DNA of 64,000 bases from Stagnimonas aquatica (GTDB taxonomy: Bacteria > Pseudomonadota > Gammaproteobacteria > Nevskiales > Nevskiaceae). The notes under the pieces were generated by a model. That model did not search any database, was not told the origin of the DNA, and worked only from the letters and a program-made list of their open reading frames with translations. The stretch is from assembly GCF_003730135.1 (NCBI RefSeq), contig NZ_RJVO01000002.1:496001-560000 (forward strand). The letters run 5' to 3'. Both the position numbers and the translations under genes were made by a program. Shown one piece after another: positions 7,791 through 17,046 of the stretch (position 1 is its first letter; every line of letters starts with the position of its first letter).

Positions 7791-9383
7791 CTAGCGCTTG
7801 CTCAGCGAGCCCAGCACCCCACGCAGCAACTGCCGCCCGATCTCGCGCCCCACCTGCGAGCCGGCGCTGCGGATCACGCTCTTGATCGCCGCTTCGGTGA
7901 CGCTCTGGCGGTTGGACGGCCGTGGCGCTGGCGCCGGGCGGCTGGGGGCGGGCGCACGCGTCACCGGCGGCGCACGGCGGGCGACGGGGGCCGGCTCGGG
8001 CTCCGGCGCGCCGGGCGCGCGCTGGCGCGACATCGTCTCCCACCAGTTGCCCAGGCTGCCGCCCCCACTGCTGGTCGTCGCTGTGGGCGCGGGTGCGGGT
8101 GCGGCGGCGGGGGCGGGCTCGGTCAACAGTTCGTAGGCGGACTCGCGGTCCTGAACCTGGTCGTACTTGCCGGCGAAGGGGCTGTGTTGCAGACATTGCG
8201 CGCGCTCCTCCGCCGTGAGCGCGCCCATACGCGAACGCGGCGGGCGGATCTTCACGCGGTCCACCACCGCCGGCACGCCGCCGTCCTGCAGGGTGCTGAC
8301 CAGGGCCTCGCCGACGCCCAGCTCCATGATCGCCTCGGCGGTCTTGAAACGCGGATTGGGGCGGAAGGTTTCGGCGGCGGCCTTCACCGCCTTCTGGTCG
8401 CGCGGGGTGAAGGCGCGCAGCGCGTGCTGCACGCGGTTGCCGAGCTGTCCCAGAACGCTCTCCGGCAGGTCCAGCGGGTTCTGGGTGACGAAGTACACGC
8501 CCACGCCCTTGCTGCGGATCAGGCGCACCACCTGCTCCACTTTTTCGACCAGGGCCTTGGGCGCGTCGTTGAACAGGAGATGCGCCTCGTCGAAGAAGAA
8601 CACCAGCTTGGGTTTGTCGAGGTCACCGGCCTCGGGCAGGTTCTCGAACAGCTCGCTGAGCAGCCAGAGCAGGAAGGTCGCGTACAGGCGCGGCTTGCGG
8701 TAGAGCACATCGGCGGCAAGGACGTTGACGATGCCGCGACCGCCCGGCTCGCACAGCAGGAAGTCGTTGAGGTCCAGCGCCGGCTCGCCGAAGAAGTGTT
8801 CGGCGCCGTCGGCTTCGAGCTGGATCAGCCCGCGCTGGATGGCGCCGACGCTGGCGGTGGAGACCAAGCCGTAGTCCGCACCCAGCGACTTGGCGTTGGC
8901 GCTGACGTGGTTGAGCGCGGCGCGCAGGTCCTTGAAGTCGAGCAGCAGCAGGCCCTGGTCGTCGCAGTACTTGTAGACCAGCGAGAGCACCGCCTCCTGC
9001 ACGTCGGAAAGATCCAGCAGGCGCGCCAGCAGGATCGGCCCCAGCTCGCTGACGGTGGCGCGCACCGGGTGGCCGCTCTTGCCGAACACGTCCCAGAACA
9101 CCACCGGATTGGCGCTCGGCGTCCAGCCCGGCATACCGGTAGCGGCGGCGCGTTCCAGCAGCTTGGGGCTGGCCACGCCCGGCGCGGCGATGCCGGAGAG
9201 ATCGCCCTTCACGTCGGCGGCGAACACCGGCACGCCGATCTCGCTGAAGCCTTCGGCGAGCACTTGCAGGGTGATGGTCTTGCCGGTGCCGGTGGCGCCC
9301 GCGACCAGGCCGTGGCGGTTGGCGTAGCGGGCCAGCAGAGTGCAGGCGGCTTCGCCGCTGCCAATCAGGAGGTCTTGGGACAT
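7791..9383 (-). CDS. HerA-like ATPase of the DUF853/YjgR family
   Basis: A 530-residue cytoplasmic ATPase. Walker A GATGTGKT occurs near residues 28-35 and Walker B in [13 protein letters not shown] near the middle. The family signature ([45 protein letters not shown]) is clear. The C-terminus has a proline/alanine-rich linker and a conserved basic tail ([19 protein letters not shown]) typical of YjgR proteins. ATG 9383 follows AGGAGGT-like context poorly but starts exactly at the conserved N-terminus. The cellular role of the family is not established; DNA translocation is inferred from HerA similarity. Confidence 0.88.
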   Translation of the reverse strand: MSQDLLIGSGEAACTLLARYANRHGLVAGATGTGKTITLQVLAEGFSEIGVPVFAADVKGDLSGIAAPGVASPKLLERAAATGMPGWTPSANPVVFWDVFGKSGHPVRATVSELGPILLARLLDLSDVQEAVLSLVYKYCDDQGLLLLDFKDLRAALNHVSANAKSLGADYGLVSTASVGAIQRGLIQLEADGAEHFFGEPALDLNDFLLCEPGGRGIVNVLAADVLYRKPRLYATFLLWLLSELFENLPEAGDLDKPKLVFFFDEAHLLFNDAPKALVEKVEQVVRLIRSKGVGVYFVTQNPLDLPESVLGQLGNRVQHALRAFTPRDQKAVKAAAETFRPNPRFKTAEAIMELGVGEALVSTLQDGGVPAVVDRVKIRPPRSRMGALTAEERAQCLQHSPFAGKYDQVQDRESAYELLTEPAPAAAPAPAPTATTSSGGGSLGNWWETMSRQRAPGAPEPEPAPVARRAPPVTRAPAPSRPAPAPRPSNRQSVTEAAIKSVIRSAGSQVGREIGRQLLRGVLGSLSKR

Positions 9384-9456
9384 GGACGGGGCTCGGACAG
9401 GAGCCACTATCTTTCCCCGCGCACCGCCGCTCGGCAATGGCCGCCGCGCGCCAGCC

Positions 9457-10074
9457 TCAGGCGCCCTGCTCCGACGGCGCCGTGCGCGTGCCCGGCAGCA
9501 GGGTGCGGATCAGGAAGCGCAGATAGTCGTTGAACTGCCCGCCGGCCGGCAGCGCCGCCGGGTCGTCGCGGCGCATCCGCACCGTGCCCATGAAGATGCA
9601 GAACGCGAAGGTCGCCGAGTGCGCCGCCTGCTCCTCGCCGTAGCCGAGCGCGCGGTAGCAGTCCTGAAGGTAGCCGCGCCAGCACGCCGAAACCCGCTGC
9701 GCCGCCGCCCGTACCAGCGGGTGCTCGGAGCCGGACAGCGCCAGCAGCAGCTTTTCGGTGCGGACGTCGGTGTTGGCCAGCTCGCGGAACAGGGTGAGCA
9801 TGCGTTCCAGCGGTGTGGCCTCCTGCTCGGCCCGGGCGATCACCGCCGCCGACTCGCGCTGCTCCCAGAGCGTGAGCGCCGCCTGCAACAGGGCGTCGCG
9901 GTTGGGGTAGTGCCAGTAGAACGAGCCCTTGGTGACGCCCAGGGCGCGCGCCAGCGGCTCCACCGCCACGGCGTCCAGACCGCCATGGGCGAGGGCGTCC
10001 AGCGCGGCGGCGGCCCAGTGTTCGGCACTGAGGCTCTGCTTGCTGGGAACGGGCGGGCGCACTACGGGCTCCAT
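9457..10074 (-). CDS. TetR/AcrR-family transcriptional regulator
   Basis: A 205-residue repressor-type protein. The N-terminal helix-turn-helix domain contains [30 protein letters not shown], the classic TetR signature, at about residues 35-65. The C-terminal ligand domain has no identifiable ligand. ATG 10074 is chosen because the upstream frame overlaps GC-rich non-coding sequence. It stands alone between the HerA-like gene and an inverted-repeat element, so its target cannot be read from context. Confidence 0.9.
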   Translation of the reverse strand: MEPVVRPPVPSKQSLSAEHWAAAALDALAHGGLDAVAVEPLARALGVTKGSFYWHYPNRDALLQAALTLWEQRESAAVIARAEQEATPLERMLTLFRELANTDVRTEKLLLALSGSEHPLVRAAAQRVSACWRGYLQDCYRALGYGEEQAAHSATFAFCIFMGTVRMRRDDPAALPAGGQFNDYLRFLIRTLLPGTRTAPSEQGA

Positions 10075-10171
10075 ACGGCGGCGTATTGCCAGGGGGCGCG
10101 ATAGTGCAGTGGCGCGGGCGATGCGGGCAAGGCTAGCGCGCGCGCCTTGGGGTTCGCTCGCGTGGGCAAAC

Positions 10172-10208
10172 GCCCCCACCCCGGCCCTCCCCCGCTTGCG
10201 GGGGAGGG
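10172..10208. repeat. REP-like GC-rich inverted repeat
   Basis: CCCTCCCCCGC (10185-10195) and its complement (10198-10208) are separated by TT, preceded by CCCCCACCCCGG. Relatives occur at about 43941-43975, 56216-56366 and 58188-58265, all intergenic. Confidence 0.8.
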
Positions 10209-10235
10209 AGTCAGAAATGCAGCGGGTGATGAGGC

Positions 10236-12056
10236 TCAGGACGCCTTGGCCTTGCGGCTGGCGATCCAGGCGTCCACCTGCTGCTCCAGCACCGGCAGCG
10301 GCAGCGCGCCGCCGCTCAGCACCACGTCGTGGAAGGCCTTGAGATCAAACGCCGGGCCCAGCTCGGCCTGCGCCCGGTCGCGCAGGCGCAGGATGCTGAT
10401 CATGCCGGTCTTGTAGGCCAGGGCCTGCGCCGGCATCACCAGATAGCGCTCGATCTCGGCGGTGACTTCCTTCTCGCCCATGCCGGTCTTCTCGCGCATG
10501 TAGTCGATGGCCTGCTCGCGGCTCCAGCGCTTGTGGTGCATGCCGCTGTCCACCACCAGGCGCACCGAGCGGAACATCTCGGCCTGCAGGCGGCCAAGAT
10601 TGCTGAGCGGCTCCTTCTGGAAGCCCAGCTCCCAGGCCAGCCGCTCGGCGTACAGCGCCCAGCCTTCCACGTAGGCGGTGAACGGCAGCACCTTGCGGAA
10701 GAAGGGCACGCCTTCGAGGTTCTGGGCGATGGCGATCTGGAAGTGATGGCCGGGGATCGCCTCGTGATAGACCAGCGTGCGCATGCCGAACTTCGCCACC
10801 TCGCCCATGTCGCGCAGGTTGGCGTAGAAGATGCCGGGGCGGCTGCCGTCAAAGGCCGGCGGGTTGTAGTAGGCGCCGGGCGAGGTGGCCTCCTTGAACA
10901 CCGGGATGCGCTCCACCTTCACGCCCTGCGGCGGCCGCAGATTGAAGGCGCCGCCGAGGCCGCCGTCGATCTCGTCGATGATCGCCTGGTAGTCCTTGAG
11001 CGCCTGCGCGCGGCCGGCGTCGTCATTGGGGTAGAGCTGCGCCGGGTCGTGCGCGAGCTGCTGCACGCGGGCGCCGATGCTGCCCTCGCTCAGGCCCTGC
11101 GCGCGCAGGATGGCGTCCATCTCGGTCTCGATGCGCGCCACTTCCTTCAGGCCGATCTCGTGCACCTCGTCCGGCGTCATCCGGGTGGTGGTCTGGTTGC
11201 GCACCGCGTAGGCGTAGTAGGCATCGCCGTCGGGCAGCGCCCAGACGCCGTTGTTGCCTGTGGCCTTGGGCAGCAGCGCCTCGCAGTAGGCGATCAGCCG
11301 CGCGTAGGCGGGGTAGACCGACTCGTCGATGGCGGTCTTGGCACCGGCCAGCAGCGGGCCGCGCTCGGCGTCGCTGGCCTCGACCTTGCCCAGCTTGTCG
11401 GCGAACTGCACGTAGAGGTCGTTCTGCTCGGCCGGCTTGCCGACGAAGGCGCGCATTTCCACCAGCACCTTCTCCAGCACGAAGCGCGGCGGCACGATGC
11501 CCTTGTCCTCGCGGATCTTCAGGCCGGCCAGCAACTGGTCGAACTTGAGCGAGACGGCATTGAGGCGCGACACGTAGTCACGGGCGTCGCGCAGGTCGTT
11601 GACCTGGTGGATGGTGAGCAGGAAGGTCGGCAGCTCGTTCTGCACGCCGAACAGCTGGTTGACCGGGTAGTTGTGCCAGCGCCAGCGCTCGCCCTCGACG
11701 GCGTCGGTGAGGAAGAAATCCAGCACGTCGTAGGAGAGCTTGGTGCCCTCGTCCAGCGAGGCGCGGTCGTAGCGGTGCAGGGTTTCCAGCTCGGAGCGGG
11801 TGAAGGCCAGCATCTCGGTCTCGTGTTCCGGCGAGATGTCGGTGAGCTTGGCCTGATGCCCCTTGATGCCGAAACCTTCCAGCAGGCGCAGGTTGGAGAG
11901 CAGCTCCGGGTCCTGCAGCACGATGCGCAGGAAGGTGCGATTGAACAGCCAGTCGATGGACAGCGGCTTGAAGTACCAGGCGTTGACGCCCAGCGCCGCC
12001 ACCAGCGCACTCAGGCCGAGCACGCTCAGGCCCAGCCACTTGAAGAATTTTTTCAC
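10236..12056 (-). CDS. DUF885-family, putative membrane-anchored metalloprotein
   Basis: A 606-residue protein with an N-terminal signal anchor (FKWLGLSVLGLSALVAALGVNAWYF). The DUF885 motif HEAIPGHHFQIAI matches the HExxPGHH pattern that suggests a zinc peptidase-like centre; a second conserved part is YVEGWALYAERLAWELG. The GTG at 12056 is chosen as start because AGGGAG lies 7 nt upstream and it begins directly before the anchor. DUF885 proteins are often annotated as periplasmic carboxypeptidase-like enzymes, but a substrate is not known. The gene is monocistronic between a REP-like repeat and the dadA terminator. Confidence 0.88.
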   Translation of the reverse strand: MKKFFKWLGLSVLGLSALVAALGVNAWYFKPLSIDWLFNRTFLRIVLQDPELLSNLRLLEGFGIKGHQAKLTDISPEHETEMLAFTRSELETLHRYDRASLDEGTKLSYDVLDFFLTDAVEGERWRWHNYPVNQLFGVQNELPTFLLTIHQVNDLRDARDYVSRLNAVSLKFDQLLAGLKIREDKGIVPPRFVLEKVLVEMRAFVGKPAEQNDLYVQFADKLGKVEASDAERGPLLAGAKTAIDESVYPAYARLIAYCEALLPKATGNNGVWALPDGDAYYAYAVRNQTTTRMTPDEVHEIGLKEVARIETEMDAILRAQGLSEGSIGARVQQLAHDPAQLYPNDDAGRAQALKDYQAIIDEIDGGLGGAFNLRPPQGVKVERIPVFKEATSPGAYYNPPAFDGSRPGIFYANLRDMGEVAKFGMRTLVYHEAIPGHHFQIAIAQNLEGVPFFRKVLPFTAYVEGWALYAERLAWELGFQKEPLSNLGRLQAEMFRSVRLVVDSGMHHKRWSREQAIDYMREKTGMGEKEVTAEIERYLVMPAQALAYKTGMISILRLRDRAQAELGPAFDLKAFHDVVLSGGALPLPVLEQQVDAWIASRKAKAS

Positions 12057-12141
12057 CGTCACTCCCTGTCGTTGGATATTCGCGGACCGCTTGCAAGCCC
12101 GCATACCGGGCTTCGATGCCGCGGCGCACACCAGGGTTTAT

Positions 12142-12173
12142 ACAAAACCCGCGCCGACGGTGATCGGCGCGGG
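12142..12173 (-). terminator. Rho-independent terminator after dadA
   Basis: On the minus strand CCCGCGCCGA (12173-12164) and TCGGCGCGGG (12157-12148) pair perfectly around a 6-nt loop and are followed by TTTTGT. Confidence 0.88.
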
Positions 12174-12198
12174 CTCGTGGTGACGCGAAGAGACGCGA

Positions 12199-13455
12199 CT
12201 ACTGGCCGGTGAAGGCGAAGTCCACTTCCGGCTTGCGACCAGAAACGATGTCCGCCAGCGCACGGCCGGAGCCGCAGCCGTGGGTCCAGCCCAGGGTGCC
12301 GTGGCCGGTGTTGAGGTAGAGCCGGCCGAGCTTGCTCTTGCCGATGTAGGGCACATTGGAGGGCGTGGCCGGGCGCAGGCCGCACCAGAACTGGGCCTGG
12401 CTGGCGTCGCCCGCACCGGGGAACAGCTGCTCGACGCGGCGGACGATGGCCTGGCAGCGCACCGGGTTGAGCTCGCGGTCGTAGCCGTTGAGCTCGGCGG
12501 TGCCGGCGATGCGCAGCTTGTCGCCCAGGCGCGAGAACACCAGCTTGTACTCGTCGTCGGTGAGCGAAACCTCGTGCGCCAGCGAGGCGTCGCGCACCGG
12601 CATGGTCACCGAGTAGCCCTTGGCCGGGTAGATGTTCAGGCGCAGGCCGGCGGTCTCCGCCAGCAGCGGGCTGAAGCTGCCCAGCGAGAGCACGTAGGCA
12701 TCGGCCTTGAGCTGGGTGAAGCGGCCCTCGCCGTCGATGGCCTCGACGTAGTCCAGCTCGCCGCCGGCGCTGCGCAGGGCGGTGATCTGGTGGTTCATCA
12801 AAAACTGTACGCCGCGCTCGGCGCACAGCGAGGCCAGCTTGCGGGTGAACATCAGCGCGTTGCCGGACTCGTCCGCCGCCGTGTAGGTGGCGCCAGCCAG
12901 CTGCGGATGGATGTGGCGCAGCGCCGGCTCCAGGGCCAGCGCCTCGTCGGCGCTGATCAGCCGGCGGTCGCAGCCGAGCGCGCGCATCTGCTCGGTGGGG
13001 CCGATGGCGGCGTCGAACTCCTTGGCGCTGGTGTAGAAGTGCAGGATGCCCTGGGTGCGCTGCTCGTAGTCGATGCCGGTTTCGGCGCGCAGCGCCTGCA
13101 GCGACTCGCGGCTGTAGGTGCCCAGCCGCACCATCTGGGCGATGTTGTGGCGGGTGCGCGAGGGCAGGCACTCGATCATGAAGCTCAAGCCCCAGAGCCA
13201 CTGGCGCAGATCGGCGCGCAGGCGGAACAGCAGCGGCGCGTCCTCCTTGGCCAGCCATTGCAGCACCTTGAGCGGCGCGCCGGGATTGGCCCAGGGCTCG
13301 GCGTGGCTGACCGAGATCTGGCCGCCGTTGGCGAAGCTGGTTTCGGCGCCGGGCTGCGCCTGACGATCCACCACGGTGACTTCGTGGCCCTGGCTCTGCA
13401 GGTAGTACGCGGTGTTGATGCCGACCACGCCGGCACCCAAGACGATGACTTTCAT
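12199..13455 (-). CDS. dadA: DadA-family D-amino acid / glycine dehydrogenase
   Basis: The 418-residue flavoenzyme starts with the FAD-binding fold MKVIVLGAGVVGINTAYYL. It has the DadA hallmarks GAETSFANGGQISVSHAEPWANP, the substrate-side segment WCGLRPATPSNVPYIG, and LNTGHGTLGWTHGCGSGRALADIV at the C-terminus. The family oxidises D-amino acids (classically D-alanine) to 2-oxo acids at the membrane. Here a tandem glycine riboswitch lies in the leader, so glycine or a glycine-linked substrate is plausible (inference). ATG 13455 has GGAG about 8 nt upstream. A strong terminator follows, so the gene is probably monocistronic. Confidence 0.92.
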   Translation of the reverse strand: MKVIVLGAGVVGINTAYYLQSQGHEVTVVDRQAQPGAETSFANGGQISVSHAEPWANPGAPLKVLQWLAKEDAPLLFRLRADLRQWLWGLSFMIECLPSRTRHNIAQMVRLGTYSRESLQALRAETGIDYEQRTQGILHFYTSAKEFDAAIGPTEQMRALGCDRRLISADEALALEPALRHIHPQLAGATYTAADESGNALMFTRKLASLCAERGVQFLMNHQITALRSAGGELDYVEAIDGEGRFTQLKADAYVLSLGSFSPLLAETAGLRLNIYPAKGYSVTMPVRDASLAHEVSLTDDEYKLVFSRLGDKLRIAGTAELNGYDRELNPVRCQAIVRRVEQLFPGAGDASQAQFWCGLRPATPSNVPYIGKSKLGRLYLNTGHGTLGWTHGCGSGRALADIVSGRKPEVDFAFTGQ

Positions 13456-13475
13456 GCGAACACTCCAAAAGCAAC

Positions 13476-13534
13476 GGGACTAGCGGCGCCAGGAGTCCGC
13501 CATGGACCCCGCGTTGCGCCGCTCCCCCTGTCCC
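13476..13534 (-). promoter_or_regulatory. Candidate expression-platform hairpin of the glycine riboswitch
   Basis: GGGAC-T-AGCGGCGC (13476-13489) is complementary to GCGCCGCT (13516-13523) and GTCCC (13530-13534). This stem lies between aptamer II and the dadA ribosome-binding site. In the transcript it is followed by GTTGCTTTTGG, so it could act as a weak terminator or affect translation. Confidence 0.5.
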
Positions 13535-13537
13535 GGA

Positions 13538-13715
13538 TGCCTGAGAGTTTCCGTCACCACGAGGGTGGCGTTGCTCCGTCGGCGGACCCGTGCCGTTGTG
13601 CCACGGGTCGCTCTTCAGACGGCGATGTCGATACCCGCAGTCACTGGACCTGAGCGTTCATGGGAGTTTGCGCCTTCGGTGGGCAGCGCCTGGCGGCGCC
13701 ACCGCTCTCCTGCGT
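13538..13715 (-). promoter_or_regulatory. Tandem glycine riboswitch upstream of dadA
   Basis: Two aptamers are visible on the minus strand. Aptamer I (about 13715-13648) contains GGAGAGCGG, then CACCGAAGGCGCAAACTCCC and GCTCAGGTCC. Aptamer II (about 13620-13538) contains GAAGAGCG, then CCGCCGACGGAGCAACGCC and ACTCTCAGGCA. These are the conserved cores of the glycine (gcvT-type) riboswitch. The leader ends about 80 nt before the dadA start. Cooperative glycine sensing is known for the family; the direction of regulation here is not readable. Confidence 0.85.
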
Positions 13716-13848
13716 GCATCTGCTGTACTGCTGCGCACCCGATAGCAGCCAGGGGCGCGGCATTGGACAGCAAATCGCAAGCCAAGGCGAGCCCGGCGGA
13801 CCGCTACGGGCGAAATATTTCGTCGGTCCGGCCGCCCGGGTCTGCCGG

Positions 13849-13953
13849 TCAGCGATCCCAGTCGGAATGACCGCCGCCGGTGTTGGCGCCCAACCAGGCG
13901 GCCAGGGCGATGCTGGCGAGGACATCGACGGTGAGGAAGAGAGCCAGTTCCAT
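13849..13953 (-). CDS. Possible 34-residue single-pass membrane microprotein
   Basis: The frame encodes a hydrophobic helix (LALFLTVDVLASIALAAWLG) followed by a short hydrophilic tail ending GGGHSDWDR. AAGGAG lies 7 nt upstream of the ATG, one of the best ribosome-binding sites in this region. It lies between the riboswitch leader of dadA and the AraC-type gene, on the same strand. I know no family, and coding status rests on the ribosome-binding site and the tidy helix only. Confidence 0.45.
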   Translation of the reverse strand: MELALFLTVDVLASIALAAWLGANTGGGHSDWDR

Positions 13954-14110
13954 GTTGCACTCCTTGCCCGCGACCGGGCCTTGCGTGGGGACGCTGGCAA
14001 GCGCGGAGGCGCTGTAGTCGCTGGCGAAGCCAACCCTACCCCGGGCGGCCACCAAACGCAAATCATTCTCATCAAAGACCGCCGGCAACTGCGATTGGCA
14101 GGCGCAGCAC

Positions 14111-14524
14111 TCAGCCGCCCAGCCGCTCGCGCATCGCCGCGACGCCCGCCGCAGCCCGGCGCGCCCGCTCGTGCCGCTGGCAGTCGCCGAGATAGCGCCG
14201 GTAGCTGCTGTAGCCCACCAGCATCGCGATATCGACCTCGGCCCGCCCCTGGCTGCGCAGGTGATCGGCGGCGCGCATGCGGCAGGCGATCAGGTAGGCC
14301 TCGGGCGTGGTGCCGAAGCAGACCTCGAACTGCCGGCGCAGCTCGGTGGCGGTGAAGCCGGCGTAGCGCGCCATGCGGCCGGGGCTGAGCGGATCGGCGT
14401 AGCAGCGCTCGATCAGTCGCCGCACCTTGAGCAGGCGCGGCGAGGGACGCGGGCGCTCGACTGGCTCGGGCTCGCGCGCCTGGCCGGCCGGGGGATCGAC
14501 GTCCTCCCTCGCCTCGAAACTCAT
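14111..14524 (-). CDS. Short AraC-type helix-turn-helix regulator
   Basis: The 137-residue protein consists almost entirely of the AraC DNA-binding domain. The first helix-turn-helix is at LSPGRMARYAGFTATELRRQF and the second at VDIAMLVGYSSYRRYLGDCQ. There is no N-terminal sensor domain, so it is a minimal AraC-type protein and not a truncated one in any obvious way. It is divergently placed from the iron-uptake-like operon starting at 14844. Similar arrangements are common at siderophore receptor loci. The start at 14524 is the first ATG beyond which the frame loses coding character, and could be later. Confidence 0.75.
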   Translation of the reverse strand: MSFEAREDVDPPAGQAREPEPVERPRPSPRLLKVRRLIERCYADPLSPGRMARYAGFTATELRRQFEVCFGTTPEAYLIACRMRAADHLRSQGRAEVDIAMLVGYSSYRRYLGDCQRHERARRAAAGVAAMRERLGG

Positions 14525-14770
14525 CGCCCTTGCCCCTCGCGCGCCCTGGCGGCGTCCCGGGCGGGACCGCAACGCCCGGCGGCAGCGGTCCCCGCCCGCT
14601 TGCAGCCAGGACAGTGGCGACAGCCATCGACTGGCGATGGAACGGGAACGGAAGAATGCAAAGGCAGGGGCTTCAGCGGAACCATGCGCGGTTTCTCCAG
14701 GGAGAGGCGGTGGGAAATCGCTGGCGGCGCGCTGGCGGAGATCAAAGCCTAATGGCTAGCGTTCTCAAAT

Positions 14771-14789
14771 GCGAACACATATCATTTGC
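14771..14789 (-). promoter_or_regulatory. Tentative Fur-box-like site in the 14525-14843 intergenic region
   Basis: The minus strand here matches the 19-bp Fur consensus at 11 positions, including AATGATA. It lies in a small AT-rich patch about 55-75 bp before the first gene of the iron-type operon. An adjoining GTTCTCA-AA-TGCGAAC imperfect palindrome is at 14761-14776. The rest of this 319-bp gap is GC-rich with no gene that I can support. Confidence 0.3.
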
Positions 14790-14843
14790 CGACAACATCT
14801 CCCACCACGCGCGGCCGCCCGCACCGCAACCGAACCGAGTCTC

Positions 14844-15152
14844 ATGCCCGACGCCGCCCCTACCACCCGTCGCCGCGCCTGGCTGCGCGGCCTGCTGGCC
14901 GGGCCGCTGGCCCTGCTGGCGGCCTTGCTGACCATGATGGCGGGCGCACTCTGGCTGCCCGAGGGCGCGGCCGGCCTCGACCATCTGGTGCTGCCGGTGC
15001 TGGTGTTCCCGCTGCTCTGGGCCGGCTGGTTTCTCTACGCCTGCCTCGACCCCCGGCTGCCGCGCGGCTACGCGGTGGTCGGTGGTGCGGCGCTGCTGCA
15101 ACTCGGCCTGATCCTCGCCCATGTGCTGGCGGCCAAGGCGGGTGGCGCATGA
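14844..15152 (+). CDS. Small inner-membrane protein (FpvH/DUF3649-like position)
   Basis: A 102-residue protein with three predicted membrane helices: LLAGPLALLAALLTMMAGALWLP, LVLPVLVFPLLWAGWFLYACL and AVVGGAALLQLGLILAHVLAA. Its size, topology and place directly before a PepSY membrane protein resemble the small partner proteins (DUF3649-type) of FpvG-like ferrisiderophore reductases. The stop overlaps the start of the PepSY gene in ATGA. Family assignment is from layout and general resemblance, not a strong motif. Confidence 0.75.
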   Translation: MPDAAPTTRRRAWLRGLLAGPLALLAALLTMMAGALWLPEGAAGLDHLVLPVLVFPLLWAGWFLYACLDPRLPRGYAVVGGAALLQLGLILAHVLAAKAGGA

Positions 15153-16753
15153 TCAAGCTGCCCAAGCAACAAACCCAGTCGCTGCTGGCGGTGCACGGCT
15201 GGTCCGGCGTGCTGCTGGGCCTGCTGCTGTACGCGGTGATCTGCACCGGCGTGGCGGCGGTGTTCGCCGAGGAGATCGGCGATTGGGCCAACCCGCTGGC
15301 GCAGCCAGCGCCGGCGACGCTGCCGGCCGGATTCGACGCCCGCTTCCGCGAACTGGCGGCGCAGGTGGACCCGCGACACCACGAGGAAATCCTGCTGTTC
15401 CCCAGCGCCGGCAAGCGCTGGCACCTGCTGTTCCATTCCCACGAAACCGGCGCCGACGGACAGCACCTCGAACGCGGCACCGAATTCGAGCTGGACCCGA
15501 ACAGCCTGGCGGTGCTGTCGCGCCAGGACGGCCTGGTGGAGGACATCGGCGCCGGCCGCCGCAGCAACGCCGTCGCCGAATTTCTGGTGGACCTGCACGT
15601 GCGCCTGCACCTGCCCAATCCCTGGGGCCTGCTGCTCACCGGCACCCTGGGCCTGATGATGATGGTGGCGGCGATCAGCGGCCTGTTCCTGCACCGGCAT
15701 CTGTTCAAGGAAATCTTCACGCTGCGCCGCCGCCGTGGCCTGCTCACCGCGCGCGACCTGCACGTCACCGCCGGCACCTGGAACCTGCCGTTCGCCTTCC
15801 TGCTCGCCTTCACCGGCAGCTTCTTCAGCTTCGCCACCACGGTGGGCGTGCCGGCGATGGCGATGGTGGCCTTCAATGGCGATGTCGAAGCCGCCACCGA
15901 GGCGCTCACCGCCAAGAAGCTGCCCGAGGACGCCACCCCGGCCGCCGCCAGCAATCTCGACCAGTTGCTGGCCGACGCCCGCCAGCGCGGCGGTGGCGGC
16001 GACATCGCCTTCGCGCAACTCCAGCACTGGGGCCGCGCCGACGGCTGGGCCAATGTGCAGCTGGCGCCGCGCGAGGGCGGGCTGATCGGCGACATCCTGC
16101 TCTACAGCCTGCCCAGCGGCGGCTTCCTGCGCGAACAGCCCTTCCTCGGCCACACGCCCTCACTGGGCAACGACCTGGTGCTGCTGATGAGCCCCCTGCA
16201 CTTCGGCAACTTCGCCGGCGTGCTGTCGAAGAGCGCCTGGTTCGCGCTGGGCTTCGCCGGCGCCTACGTGACGCTCACCGGCCTGCTGCTGTGGACCCGC
16301 CGGCGTGACGAGCAGCGCAACTGGCGGTGGATGAATCGCGGCATACACGCGGTTGGCTACGGCCTGCCGCTGGCGCTGGCGGCAGCGCCCTATGCCTGGT
16401 TCCTGCTGCCGCGCGAGGGGGCCTGGCATCCGCTGGATACCCAGGGCCTGCTGTTCCTGCTGGTGTCGGCGCTGGTGATCCTCGCCAGCCTGCTGGCTCG
16501 CGACCTCGACCGCCTGCGCCGTGGCCTGCTCGCTGCCACCGGCCTCGCCCTGCTCGGCCTGCCGCTAGCGCGACTGGTCGGCGGCGGACCCGGCTGGGCC
16601 AGCGCCTGGCAACAAGGCCAGACCAGCCTGCTGTCGGTGGAACTGGCCTTGCTGCTGGCCGGCCTGCTCTGCCTGCATTTCGCCCGGCGCGGCGCGCAGG
16701 CCGGAGCGGAGACCACGCCAGCCAGCGCCCCGACCACGGCGGAGCAGGCATGA
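15149..16753 (+). CDS. PepSY-associated TM protein, FpvG-like putative ferrisiderophore reductase
   Basis: The 534-residue protein starts SLLAVHGWSGVLLGLLLYAVICTGVAAVF, the first helix of the PepSY_TM family with its conserved histidine. A large periplasmic region follows. Further conserved histidine helices include LLLTGTLGLMMMVAAISGLFLHRHL, DLHVTAGTWNLPFAFLLAFTGSFFSF and the LTGLLLWTRRR segment, and the C-terminus has additional helices. Homologues such as FpvG of Pseudomonas reduce iron in siderophores delivered to the periplasm. It overlaps both neighbours by 4 nt (ATGA), forming a coupled three-gene module. Confidence 0.88.
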   Translation: MIKLPKQQTQSLLAVHGWSGVLLGLLLYAVICTGVAAVFAEEIGDWANPLAQPAPATLPAGFDARFRELAAQVDPRHHEEILLFPSAGKRWHLLFHSHETGADGQHLERGTEFELDPNSLAVLSRQDGLVEDIGAGRRSNAVAEFLVDLHVRLHLPNPWGLLLTGTLGLMMMVAAISGLFLHRHLFKEIFTLRRRRGLLTARDLHVTAGTWNLPFAFLLAFTGSFFSFATTVGVPAMAMVAFNGDVEAATEALTAKKLPEDATPAAASNLDQLLADARQRGGGGDIAFAQLQHWGRADGWANVQLAPREGGLIGDILLYSLPSGGFLREQPFLGHTPSLGNDLVLLMSPLHFGNFAGVLSKSAWFALGFAGAYVTLTGLLLWTRRRDEQRNWRWMNRGIHAVGYGLPLALAAAPYAWFLLPREGAWHPLDTQGLLFLLVSALVILASLLARDLDRLRRGLLAATGLALLGLPLARLVGGGPGWASAWQQGQTSLLSVELALLLAGLLCLHFARRGAQAGAETTPASAPTTAEQA

Positions 16754-17046
16754 GCACCCTCGTCGCCACCCTCGCCGCTCTGCTGCCGACTGCCGCCCTG
16801 CTCGCGCTGCTGGCCTGGCGCGACCCCAAGCGCCTGCGCAGTGGCACCGCCACCGGAGTCCGGCCGCTGCCGCGCGGCCGGCGCCGTCTGCTCGGCTGGC
16901 TGGCACCCCTGCCCGGCCTGCTGCTGGCCCTGCTGGGACTCTGGCCGGCCCTGCTGATCTGGCTGGGCTTGAGCGGCAGCCTGGGCTGGGCGCTGACCCA
17001 GGCGCTGGCACCGGCCAGCGACCCCGGCGGCGGCGACGCCGACTGA
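16750..17046 (+). CDS. Small inner-membrane protein (DUF3325-like position)
   Basis: A 98-residue protein with about three hydrophobic helices separated by a basic loop (LRSGTATGVRPLPRGRRRLLGWL). It is translationally coupled to the PepSY gene (ATGA overlap). In related loci a DUF3325-type protein occupies this place. No catalytic motif is visible, so it is probably an assembly or stabilising partner of the reductase (inference). Confidence 0.7.
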   Translation: MSTLVATLAALLPTAALLALLAWRDPKRLRSGTATGVRPLPRGRRRLLGWLAPLPGLLLALLGLWPALLIWLGLSGSLGWALTQALAPASDPGGGDAD

